DNA from: CAZNMF01 sp035547155
GTDB lineage: Bacteria; Acidobacteriota; Vicinamibacteria; Vicinamibacterales; SCN-69-37
Length of the DNA stretch: 16,892 bases
Assembly (NCBI GenBank): GCA_035547155.1
Contig: DASZVJ010000100.1
Coordinates: 1-16,892, forward strand
Direction: 5' to 3'
In this document: piece after piece, positions 6,450-15,649 of the stretch
How the letters are laid out: every line of letters begins with the position of its first letter
Position numbering within the stretch: position 1 is the first letter of the stretch
Made by a program: the position numbers and the translations under genes
Notes under the pieces: model-generated
Told to the model about the DNA's origin: nothing
The model's input: only the letters and a program-made list of their open reading frames with translations
The model's database searches: none

Positions 6450-7613
6450 ATGCGCACCTGGGCCAAACGGATCGCGCTGGCGTTGGCCGCGTTGCTCGTG
6501 GCCGCCGCCGGTACCCTCGTCGTGATCTACGGTCCGGCGCTCGCGTTTCTGATGGACATCGCCGGGTATCGCGGCGCCGTGCGCGCGCTGTTGCCCGATC
6601 GGCCCGTCGCATTCACGACGCGCGATCGCCAGGTGCCGACGCGCGACGGTCCGCTGCTCGCCCGCATCTACACACCCGCCCGCTCTCCGTCTCACACGGT
6701 CGTTGTCTTTCCGGGCGTCCATGGCGGTGGCGTCGACGAGCCTCGACTGGCGACGTTCTGCGGACGGCTGGCGTCGACGGGACTCGAAGTCGTCTGCGCG
6801 CCGCTGCCGGAGCTGCGCCACTTCCTGATCACGCATCACTCGACGGATGCGATCGAGGACGTGACGCTCGACGTCGCGAATGACCCGTCGCTCACGCCGC
6901 GAGGCCGCGTCGGCCTCGTCGGCGTGAGCTTCTCGGGCGGGCTCGCGCTCGTCGCCGCGGGCCGCCCGCGCTTGCGCGGGCGGCTCGAGGCGGTGCTCTC
7001 GCTCGGCGGCTACGGCGATCTCCCGCGCGCGCTGCGCTTCCTCTGCACCGGCGAGCTGCCGGACGGCTCGCACCGCACGCCGCACGACTACGGACTGGCG
7101 GTGATCGCGCTCGCCGCGGTGCCGCAGCTCGTCCCGGCGGATCAGACCGCAGCGCTCGAGCGCGGCATCCGCACGTTTCTCGAAGCTTCGCTCGACGACA
7201 GTCCCGCCCAGACGCGCGCGTCCGCGCTCGTCGCGGACGCGCGCGCGCAGGCCGCGGCGCTGCCCGAGCCGGCGCGCGGCATCCTCGACGCGACGCTCGA
7301 CCGGCGCGTCGACACGCTCGGCCGTCTGCTCGCGCCGCTCGTCGACAGTCTGGCGAGCGATCCGGCGTTGTCGCCGGAGCGCTCGCCGATCACCGACGCG
7401 CCGGTGTTCCTGCTGCACGGCCGCGACGACAACGTCATCCCGTCGACAGAGACGCCGCTGGCCGCGGCGGATTTGATCCGCCGCGGCAATCCGCACGTGC
7501 AATGGCTGCTGACGCCGCTGCTTTCGCACGCCGATCTCGGCGGCCACGCCGCCCTCACGGACGGCTGGCATCTGCTGTCGTTCTGGCGGCGGGTGTTGAC
7601 GGCGATCGGATGA
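6450..7613 (+). CDS. Membrane-anchored alpha/beta hydrolase
   Basis: A 387-aa protein. An N-terminal hydrophobic segment (about residues 8-27) acts as an anchor or uncleaved signal. The hydrolase fold follows, with the strand and oxyanion region VVVFPGVHGG (about 85-93), a nucleophile-elbow region LVGVSFSGGLAL (about 156-167), an acid in LLHGRDDNVIP (Asp around 326) and a candidate catalytic His in LLSHADLGGH (around 360). The elbow is not a strict GxSxG: the sequence GVSFSGG leaves either Ser160 or Ser162 as nucleophile. Substrate unknown; esterase or peptidase activity are both possible. The ATG follows an unusual start context with no ribosome-binding site, consistent with a leaderless mRNA. 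The gene faces tamB convergently across a 144-bp palindromic spacer. Confidence 0.8.
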   Translation: MRTWAKRIALALAALLVAAAGTLVVIYGPALAFLMDIAGYRGAVRALLPDRPVAFTTRDRQVPTRDGPLLARIYTPARSPSHTVVVFPGVHGGGVDEPRLATFCGRLASTGLEVVCAPLPELRHFLITHHSTDAIEDVTLDVANDPSLTPRGRVGLVGVSFSGGLALVAAGRPRLRGRLEAVLSLGGYGDLPRALRFLCTGELPDGSHRTPHDYGLAVIALAAVPQLVPADQTAALERGIRTFLEASLDDSPAQTRASALVADARAQAAALPEPARGILDATLDRRVDTLGRLLAPLVDSLASDPALSPERSPITDAPVFLLHGRDDNVIPSTETPLAAADLIRRGNPHVQWLLTPLLSHADLGGHAALTDGWHLLSFWRRVLTAIG

Positions 7614-7623
7614 CGAGGCCGCC

Positions 7624-7754
7624 GGGCGGCCACAAGGGCCGCCCCTACACGGGCTACGGGCCGCGGGCTCCGTGTATATGTGGGCGGCTACGAAGCGTAG
7701 GGGCGGCCCGTGTGGCCGCCCTACCCGTGTCATGTCGTCCGTGGCCCGTAGCCC
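7624..7754. repeat. Nested palindromic intergenic element (REP/MITE-like)
   Basis: Two 25-bp arms, 7624-7648 and 7697-7721, are inverted copies with a single mismatch. Each arm is itself a hairpin: GGGCGGCC and GGCCGCCC around 5-nt loops. A second perfect inverted pair, GGGCTACGGGCC at 7651-7662 and its complement at 7743-7754, brackets the right arm. A small dyad CTACG-AAG-CGTAG lies at 7688-7700. The element fills nearly all of the spacer between the convergent hydrolase (stop 7613) and tamB (stop 7758), so it could act as a bidirectional terminator. The shape is also that of a dispersed palindromic repeat or small non-autonomous element. I recall related GTAGGGGCGGCC-type repeats in other GC-rich bacterial genomes, but cannot verify this here. 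Confidence 0.8.
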
Positions 7755-7757
7755 GAA

Positions 7758-10700
7758 TCAGTATCGAATCGTATAGACCAGATCCACGCCCGCCGCTTCG
7801 CGCTCGCGAATCGACATGTTCGAGTCGCCGCCCTGGCCGAAGGACGTCAACAGACGAATCGCTTCCGTCAGCCGGTACTCGATCGACACGCGGCTGGCGT
7901 CGGTGGATCCGAACTGCTGCTTGAAGCCGACGAACACGCGCTCGTTGACCTGCGTGCCGACGGAGACCTCGCCGGCGCCCTCGGACGTCGGCGCACGGAC
8001 TTCGAACAGATCGAGATCCAGCGTGCGCCCGATCGACTCGGTCAGCTTCGACGCCACCGCGCCGAGCGCCATGTCGCCCGCGCGCTGCAGCAGATCGACC
8101 TGCTGCGACGATCCCAGCTCGTTCAGCGGTTGATTGAAGACAATGAGCGCGAGGACGTCCCCTTCTTCGAGCGGCGGCTGACTCGAGAGCGCAATCGCCG
8201 GCCGCCGCGCGGTGCCCGTGACGCGCACGCGCGCCGTGATGCCCGAGACCTCGCGCTCGCCAGTGACATCGAGCGAGGGGTTGATCGGCCGTGTGCCGCG
8301 GAACTGCACCGTGCTGCCGCGCGTCACCGTGAAGCGCCGCCCCTGGAACTCGTAGAAGCCGCGCACGGCCGCGACCGCACCGACGAGAACCGGATCCTGT
8401 TGCGGCGGCTTGCGCAGCGTCATCGTGCCACCGACGGTGAGGTTGATGTCGCCCAGTCCCATGGTGCCGGTGCCGACTCGCAGATTGCGCCCGCGGAGCA
8501 CCACGTTGTCGGGCATCCGCACGTCGATGTTCACCGTCGCGCGCGACCAGATGTTGTCGCTCTCCGCGGCGGCACCGTTCTGGGCCGTCTGTGTTGCGGC
8601 GCCATTCGGCGCAGATGCACCAGGCGCGGCTGCAGGCGTCGGCGCGGGAGCGGCGTTGGCTGCAGTCGATCCATTCGCGGGCGGCGCCGAGCCCGCGGCG
8701 ACGGCTGCCGCCTTCACCTCGCCCTTGCTCTCCGACCCGGACGGCGTGAGCGCGCGCGCGGCCGGAGACGATGGCGGTGGCACGGGCGGTAGCGGGCTCG
8801 TGCTGCTGCCGATCGCGCGCAGGAGCTGATCGACTTCGATCCGCGCGCGGGTGGCTTCCACGTGGCCGCTCACGCGCGGCGCGGCCAGCGATCCGCTGAC
8901 CTGCAGATCGGCGCTGACCTCGACGTCGCCCAGCTCGTTCTCGAGCACCTGGATGCTGTCGGATTTGATCGCCGCTTCGACCTGCCGCGAGCCGCCGACG
9001 TCGTGCAGGCCCAGGCGCCCCGTCACGTTCAAGGCATGGCCGTCGTCGTCTTGCAGCGAGGCCCGATCGAACGTCGCCCAGCCGTTCTCGAATCGCACGT
9101 CGGCGTTGATGTGCTGGTAGAGGCTGCCAGTCGACGTGACGCGCAGAGCGGCGTCGCTCAGCTGCACGTTGCCGCCGATGTCGAGATCGGCAAGCGGCCC
9201 GGTCAGTCGTACGTCGAGAGCTGCGGTGCCGGCGACGTCGCTCACGGCCGTCGTCATCGCCTGCACGAGCGCGAGGCTGATGCCGGGGCTCGTCACGTGC
9301 AAGTCCGCCGGTCCGGCGTCCGCCGACGTCGGCACACGGCCGCTGACGTCGAACGTCGCCCCCCGCGGCTCGACGAGATGCGCCGTCACGTCTGCGATCT
9401 TGTTCGCCAGACGCGCGTTCGCCTGCACGTCCGTGAACGGTACGTCGACGACCTGTCCATTCGCGATGTGCATCTCGACGTCGGCCGTCGGGTTCTTCAT
9501 GTCACCCGTGAGGTGCAGCTGCCCGTCGGCCGTGCCCTGCACGCGCGGCATGCCGGTCGCGAGCGTGAACAGATCGCCGACGTTCAGACTGGCGACGGTC
9601 GCCGTCAGATCGCCGGAAGCCGTGCCGGCAGATGGATCGAGCGCAACCACGCCTTGCGCGTCGAGCCGTTCCTGCCCACGCTCGAGCATCAGATCGGTGA
9701 TGCGGATATTGCCGCCGCCGTAGCGCACGACGGCCTCGCGACCCGCGGCCAATCGCCACGGCTCTCCTTGCGCACTGAGCGCGAACGAGCGCAGATGCAG
9801 CTCGCGATATTCCGGACGCAGCAGGATGGCGCTGTCGAACTGGACCGATCGGGCCTGCTGATCGACGTGACCGGCGATCTCGATCTGTTGCCGCGCGTAC
9901 TTCGTCGTCAGCGCCGCCTGCTGGATCTCATAGTCGCCGACGTTCATGAACGTGCCTTCGAGATCAATCGTCGCCGTCGCGTCCTGCCATGTCTTGATCG
10001 GCACGATGCCGTCGACGGTGCCGTTGATCGTCAACGCCTTGGCGCGATCGCTATAGGCCAGCTGATGACCGCCGACGTCCGCGTGCACATGCCATTCGTC
10101 GGGCGGCCCGGTGATCGTGCCTTCCGCATGGACGGCGCCGCGCAGATCCTTGACGCCGACGGAGGCGAGCGCTGACAGATCGGAGGCGTCGACGACGTAG
10201 TTCAGGGCCGACTCACTGGCGGCCGGGGCCTCTGACGGCAGCGCGAGGCGTCCATGTGCGGTGAGTGACGCGAGCGCGCTCTTCACGTCGAGCTGACGCA
10301 CGTCGGCGAGGCCATTCGCGACGGACGCGTCGACGTCGGCCGTCGCCTGCGTGTTGTCCGGCCCGGCCTCGCCTTCGAGATGTCCACGGAGATCGCCTTC
10401 GATGGCCGTGAGATCGCCGGGCGTGTCGAGATTCGGGATCACGACGCGGCCGGTGATACGCCCGCCGAGCGTGAGCGGGGCTGAAGCCGGCACACCGAGC
10501 AGATCGCCGGTGACGTGCTGCACGGTCCCATCGATCGACGCGTCGAGCCGCTTGTCCCGGCCCTCGGCGCGCACGATCGTCCCCGCCGCGACGGACACGC
10601 CTTTGACGGTCGAGTCATCGGCGGTCAGCTGCGCCTGCCACGCCGCGCCATCGTAGGCGAAGGTGTACGCGCCGGACACATCGGTCTCCAGCCCCTTGTC

Positions 10701-11993
10701 GGCGGCCATCGGCAGCTTCGTCACGTTCAGGTGCGAGACGGTGCCTGCGCTTTCGATCGGCACCGTCTCGCCCTTTGCGGGAATGCGCGTACGCAGATCG
10801 AACGTCGCGTCGGCGTCGTAGGCATGCGCCGAGCCCGACGCGTGAATGCTGCGATCGCGGAGCTGACCGCTCGCCGTGAGGCGATCGGCCGCGTACCCCG
10901 CGATCGCGGTCGATCGTCCATTGAACGTGAACCGCGCCGCCGATCGCGTCACGTCGTCCGTATCGATGACGCCGTCGATCGTCGCGTCGCCGGTGATTCG
11001 GCTTTTCAGATCAGGCTGGCGCGCGAGCACCGCGAGATCGCACGTGTCGCACGTGAGCGCGCCGCGGATCGGCATCGGCGCGCGCGTGATGTCGAGCTGC
11101 ATTTTCCCGCTAGATCGGCCTCCGCCCTTGGCCACGGTGAGCGTCCACGACGTCGCGAGCGCGTTGCTCGCGCCTTGCGCGGCAACCGTGCCCGTGAGCA
11201 CGGGAATCTCCGCGAGCGCAGGCACGAACGTCATGACGGGTCCGCCGTGCCAATCCTGCAACTGCGCCTTCGCATCGAGATCCGCGATGCGCCCCGACGC
11301 CAGCGCGCCGTGAAACCGCGCGTCGAGCCCCGGGGCGACCACGTGCATGTCGCGAAAGGTCACCGCTTCCGCGATGCCGACGCCGCCGGTCAGATCGCTG
11401 ATCGTTTGTCCGCTGGTGACGTCGTGCACCGATCCGCGCGCGATCGACACGTCGACGCCCTTCGCGCCGATGTCGACGCGCGTGTCCGCCTCGAGCTGGT
11501 CGAGATCGATCCGCGGGCGTCCGGTCAGGTCGAGCGCGACGCGGCCGTCGTCGAGCCGCACGCGTTCCAGCGCGATCGCCACCGGCCCTGCGGACGGCTT
11601 GCCGGTCGGCTTCGTCAGATGCGCGACGTTCCAGCCATTCGCCGTCTGCACGAGGTGTACGTACGGCTTCTCCAGACGCACGTCGGTGAAGACGAGATGC
11701 CCGCGCAGCAATTGCATCGCGTCGTAGCTCGCCGACACACGCGCGGCCTCGATCACCGTGTCGCCGCGCTGGACGATGCGGAAGTTGCTGACGGTGACGT
11801 CGTGCAGGAGCGATCCGGAGAGCTGGCCGATCTCGACGTCGCCGTCGATGATCGCGTTCAGCCGCATGACGGCCTGCACGCGCAGCCACTCGTGCACACG
11901 GCCCGTGCGCAGCAGGATCGCGATGGTGACCGCCAATAGGACGATCAGCAGCAGCACCGTGCGAGCGATCGTGCGAAGGCGTGGACGTCTCAT
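7758..11993 (-). CDS. tamB: TamB-like translocation/assembly protein (AsmA-like, DUF490)
   Basis: A 1411-aa inner-membrane-anchored periplasmic protein. An N-terminal basic patch and one membrane helix (about residues 9-28) lead into AsmA-like beta-repeats (for example DGDVEIGQLSGSLLHDVTVSNF). Long repetitive beta-helical sequence follows, of the kind that forms a hydrophobic groove for lipid transport or barrel assembly. The C-terminal TamB/DUF490 domain (about 1150-1411) includes EGDVLALIVFNQPL and a barrel-like end, VDLVYTIRY. A Pro/Ala/Ser-rich low-complexity insert at about 1062-1145 is unusual. The length is somewhat above E. coli TamB (about 1259 aa). It starts 7 bp after tamA ends, so the two form one operon and should act together at the outer membrane. 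No strong ribosome-binding site is seen, consistent with coupling to tamA. Confidence 0.9.
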   Translation of the reverse strand: MRRPRLRTIARTVLLLIVLLAVTIAILLRTGRVHEWLRVQAVMRLNAIIDGDVEIGQLSGSLLHDVTVSNFRIVQRGDTVIEAARVSASYDAMQLLRGHLVFTDVRLEKPYVHLVQTANGWNVAHLTKPTGKPSAGPVAIALERVRLDDGRVALDLTGRPRIDLDQLEADTRVDIGAKGVDVSIARGSVHDVTSGQTISDLTGGVGIAEAVTFRDMHVVAPGLDARFHGALASGRIADLDAKAQLQDWHGGPVMTFVPALAEIPVLTGTVAAQGASNALATSWTLTVAKGGGRSSGKMQLDITRAPMPIRGALTCDTCDLAVLARQPDLKSRITGDATIDGVIDTDDVTRSAARFTFNGRSTAIAGYAADRLTASGQLRDRSIHASGSAHAYDADATFDLRTRIPAKGETVPIESAGTVSHLNVTKLPMAADKGLETDVSGAYTFAYDGAAWQAQLTADDSTVKGVSVAAGTIVRAEGRDKRLDASIDGTVQHVTGDLLGVPASAPLTLGGRITGRVVIPNLDTPGDLTAIEGDLRGHLEGEAGPDNTQATADVDASVANGLADVRQLDVKSALASLTAHGRLALPSEAPAASESALNYVVDASDLSALASVGVKDLRGAVHAEGTITGPPDEWHVHADVGGHQLAYSDRAKALTINGTVDGIVPIKTWQDATATIDLEGTFMNVGDYEIQQAALTTKYARQQIEIAGHVDQQARSVQFDSAILLRPEYRELHLRSFALSAQGEPWRLAAGREAVVRYGGGNIRITDLMLERGQERLDAQGVVALDPSAGTASGDLTATVASLNVGDLFTLATGMPRVQGTADGQLHLTGDMKNPTADVEMHIANGQVVDVPFTDVQANARLANKIADVTAHLVEPRGATFDVSGRVPTSADAGPADLHVTSPGISLALVQAMTTAVSDVAGTAALDVRLTGPLADLDIGGNVQLSDAALRVTSTGSLYQHINADVRFENGWATFDRASLQDDDGHALNVTGRLGLHDVGGSRQVEAAIKSDSIQVLENELGDVEVSADLQVSGSLAAPRVSGHVEATRARIEVDQLLRAIGSSTSPLPPVPPPSSPAARALTPSGSESKGEVKAAAVAAGSAPPANGSTAANAAPAPTPAAAPGASAPNGAATQTAQNGAAAESDNIWSRATVNIDVRMPDNVVLRGRNLRVGTGTMGLGDINLTVGGTMTLRKPPQQDPVLVGAVAAVRGFYEFQGRRFTVTRGSTVQFRGTRPINPSLDVTGEREVSGITARVRVTGTARRPAIALSSQPPLEEGDVLALIVFNQPLNELGSSQQVDLLQRAGDMALGAVASKLTESIGRTLDLDLFEVRAPTSEGAGEVSVGTQVNERVFVGFKQQFGSTDASRVSIEYRLTEAIRLLTSFGQGGDSNMSIREREAAGVDLVYTIRY

Positions 11994-12000
11994 GTCGCGC

Positions 12001-13893
12001 TCAGAAGGACTGGCCGATGCTGACGTGGATCCGCCAGTGACGCGTCTCGGGCTCGCCGTCGATGAGCAGACCAGGAATCGGATTCACCTGCATCGCCGCG
12101 TCGCCTCGCAGCAGGCCGACGGGCGTCCGATACCGAATACCGAGTCCGAGGTCGCTGCGAAAGCCGCCGATCGTCGCGTCGAGGCTGCCCGCCCAGACGT
12201 TGCCGCTGTCGCCGAAGCCGACGATCTGAATCGGCCCGCTCACCGGCACGCGCCATTCCAGCGACACCTGCGCCATCGTGCGGCCGCCAATCGGCACGCC
12301 GTCGCTCAGCGGTGCGACCTGATAGCGCGACCATCCGCGCAAGCTCGACGCGCCCCCGAGAAAGAAGCGCGACGAGAACGGCAGGTCGGCGTCGGTCCTC
12401 GCGAGCAGGCTGCCGGCGTTCGCTTTGATGGCGACGACCGTTCGTCCCACGGGCAGATAGCCGCGCACTTCGCCGAGCATCTCGCGATAGCGGAACGTGC
12501 CGCCGAGCGCCGGCGACGCGACCTCGCCGTGCAGCGTGAGCGCCCAGCCCTGATGCGGATCGGCGAACGTGTCCGTCGCGGTGTGCTGATACTCGCCGAC
12601 GACGGCCGTCTTCGTGCCCTTGCCCGCGCCGGTCACCGGATCGAGGCCGAGCGCGATCAGCTGGCCGACGTGCGTCAAATCCTCGAGCGTCTCCGGCCGC
12701 ACCTGATAGCTCAGGAACTCGTAGTCGTACGACAGCCGGAACGAGTCCGGCGGACGTCCCGTGCCGCGACCGCGACCGCCGCGCCGGTAGTTGATCCCCG
12801 CGCGGCCGCCGTACGTGCGTGACGTGTAGATCTCCTCGCCCGTCCACCACGTCGTCGCGCTCGTCTCGAACGAGAGCCCACGGCGCAGGAAATACGGCTG
12901 TGCGAGGCTCATGCGCACGCCGCGATCGATCGACGACCACTGACCGGTCAGCGACGCGCGGCGCGCATCGCCGAGGAAGTTCAGATGCGACCACTCCACC
13001 GACGCACGCGCACGATCTTCCGTCCCGTAGCCGACGCCGATCTCGAGCCGCCGCGGCTTGTCCTCGGCGACGATGACGCGCACGGGAATCTCGGTGGGTT
13101 GGCCATCCTCGGGCGGACGCGCGTTGATCGTCGCGAAGCGCAGGATGTCCAGCGAGGCCAGCCGGCGCTGGCTGATCGACACGCGGCTCTCGCGATACGG
13201 CCGTCCGGGAATGATGCTGAGCTGGCGCCGGATGACGCGCTCGTCCAGGCTGCGCGTGCCGACGATCGTCACCGGCCCGAACACCGTCGCCGGCCCGGGC
13301 GTCGCGACGATGCGCAGCGCGACCTGATGCGGGCCAGCCTCGGTCTCTTCGAGCGCGACGGTGCCGTAGGCGTAGCCGTGATCGTGCAGCGCCTCGGCCG
13401 CGCGCTGCCGGACGTCCGCGACGGCCGCGCGATCGCGCACGCGGCCGTCCGCGACGGCGGAGCGATTCAGCCCTGCGAGCACCGCGGGATCGATCGTGTC
13501 GAATCCTTCGAACGTCGTGTGCGTGATCGTGATCGGCGCGCCTTCGTCGACGACGACGTGGACCTTGACGGCGTCGCGGGCGTCATTGAAATCGACGTGG
13601 ACCTGATCGACGCGCGCGTCCGGATACCCGCGATCCTGATAGAGCTGACGGACGCGATCGAGATCCTGCTCGAACACCTGCTGATCGAACGGCTCGGGGT
13701 GAGACCACGGCCAGCGCCCGCTCGGACGCGACGCCAGCACGCCGCGGATCTCGGATGTCGTGATGGCGTGATTGCCCTCGAAGGCAAGCCCGTTCAGACG
13801 GATCTTGACGGTCCGTTCGGCGCACGCCTGGGCTCCGATTCCAAGAAAACACAGAAGTCCGGCCACGCGCGCCGTTGCCCGCATCCCGCGCAT
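12001..13893 (-). CDS. tamA: Omp85-family outer membrane protein (TamA/BamA-like)
   Basis: A 630-aa protein. A Sec signal peptide (about residues 1-25, with cleavage near QACA-ER) precedes about three POTRA domains (about 28-275, for example VKIRLNGLAFEGNHAIT and FGPVTIVGTRSLDERVI). A C-terminal 16-strand-type barrel follows (about 285-630), containing the loop-6 signature GGASSLRGW, the counterpart of the VRGF/Y motif, and ending in SIGQSF with a terminal Phe. Three POTRAs and an adjacent tamB favour TamA over BamA, which usually has five. ATG at 13893 is chosen because it begins the signal peptide; ATG at 13884 is equally possible. A longer frame to 14139 runs through the promoter region and over the start of the divergent regulator, so it is rejected. 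It is transcribed together with tamB. Confidence 0.9.
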   Translation of the reverse strand: MRGMRATARVAGLLCFLGIGAQACAERTVKIRLNGLAFEGNHAITTSEIRGVLASRPSGRWPWSHPEPFDQQVFEQDLDRVRQLYQDRGYPDARVDQVHVDFNDARDAVKVHVVVDEGAPITITHTTFEGFDTIDPAVLAGLNRSAVADGRVRDRAAVADVRQRAAEALHDHGYAYGTVALEETEAGPHQVALRIVATPGPATVFGPVTIVGTRSLDERVIRRQLSIIPGRPYRESRVSISQRRLASLDILRFATINARPPEDGQPTEIPVRVIVAEDKPRRLEIGVGYGTEDRARASVEWSHLNFLGDARRASLTGQWSSIDRGVRMSLAQPYFLRRGLSFETSATTWWTGEEIYTSRTYGGRAGINYRRGGRGRGTGRPPDSFRLSYDYEFLSYQVRPETLEDLTHVGQLIALGLDPVTGAGKGTKTAVVGEYQHTATDTFADPHQGWALTLHGEVASPALGGTFRYREMLGEVRGYLPVGRTVVAIKANAGSLLARTDADLPFSSRFFLGGASSLRGWSRYQVAPLSDGVPIGGRTMAQVSLEWRVPVSGPIQIVGFGDSGNVWAGSLDATIGGFRSDLGLGIRYRTPVGLLRGDAAMQVNPIPGLLIDGEPETRHWRIHVSIGQSF

Positions 13894-13942
13894 CGTACGG
13901 CCAGCGATGCATGGTCCGTGCCCGCAACCATTCACAATCGAG

Positions 13943-13969
13943 TTACACCGCTGGATCAACCACGTGTAA
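13943..13969. promoter_or_regulatory. AT-richer promoter region with TTACAC/GTGTAA dyad, tamA side
   Basis: The stretch 13920-13990 is clearly AT-richer than its surroundings, as expected of a promoter for the minus-strand tamA operon. It contains an inverted pair, TTACAC at 13943-13948 and GTGTAA at 13964-13969, which could be an operator. No clean -35/-10 pair can be fixed with confidence. Confidence 0.3.
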
Positions 13970-14007
13970 GAACTACAGATGCGCTCCGCGCCGGCACGTA
14001 ACTTCCT

Positions 14008-14026
14008 CGTCCGGTGCGTGCGGACG
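14008..14026. promoter_or_regulatory. Candidate upstream activator dyad
   Basis: CGTCCG at 14008-14013 and CGGACG at 14021-14026 form a 6-bp dyad with a 7-nt spacer. Its centre lies about 71 bp upstream of the start site predicted from the sigma-54 box at 14061. Fis-type activators of the NtrC class bind dyads upstream of their promoters, so this is a candidate site for either regulator copy. A small GCCCC-GACA-GGGGC hairpin lies just downstream (14034-14047). Confidence 0.3.
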
Positions 14027-14060
14027 CCGGATGGCCCCGACAGGGGCAGGCGCACCGCAT

Positions 14061-14077
14061 TTGGCAAAAGGATTGCC
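14061..14077 (+). promoter_or_regulatory. Sigma-54 promoter (-24/-12) for response regulator copy 2
   Basis: TTGGCAAAAGGATTGC has the invariant GG (-24) and GC (-12) pairs at exactly the required 10-nt separation. It matches TTGGCA and TTGC in full and differs from the TTGGCACGNNNNTTGC consensus only at two weaker positions. The predicted start is near 14088, giving a leader of about 50 nt that carries the GGAGG ribosome-binding site at 14128-14132. The downstream gene is itself a sigma-54 activator, so positive autoregulation or control by copy 1 is likely. Confidence 0.65.
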
Positions 14078-14079
14078 CA
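14064..14079 (-). promoter_or_regulatory. Overlapping reverse sigma-54-like box toward tamA
   Basis: The site at 14061-14080 is nearly palindromic. On the minus strand TGGGCAATCCTTTTGC therefore also has GG and GC pairs 10 nt apart, with CA after the GG and a TTGC -12 half. It would start transcription near 14052, leaving a leader of about 160 nt before tamA. The match is slightly weaker than on the plus strand. Confidence 0.35.
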
Positions 14080-14137
14080 AAGTGCGTCGGAGCATACCTG
14101 CTCGTGTGCAGACGAACGTGCTCGACCGGAGGTCCCC

Positions 14138-15645
<1,508 letters not shown>

Positions 15646-15649
<4 letters not shown>

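Noticed and set aside
6180..7733. Minus-strand 517-codon frame over the hydrolase gene and the cmk start
   Set aside because: It overlaps the 5' part of cmk out of frame and runs through the palindromic spacer. Arg-rich and without motifs.
10515..11939. Plus-strand 474-codon frame opposite tamB
   Set aside because: Arg/His-rich shadow with no recognisable domain, start context or ribosome-binding site. tamB is well supported on the other strand.
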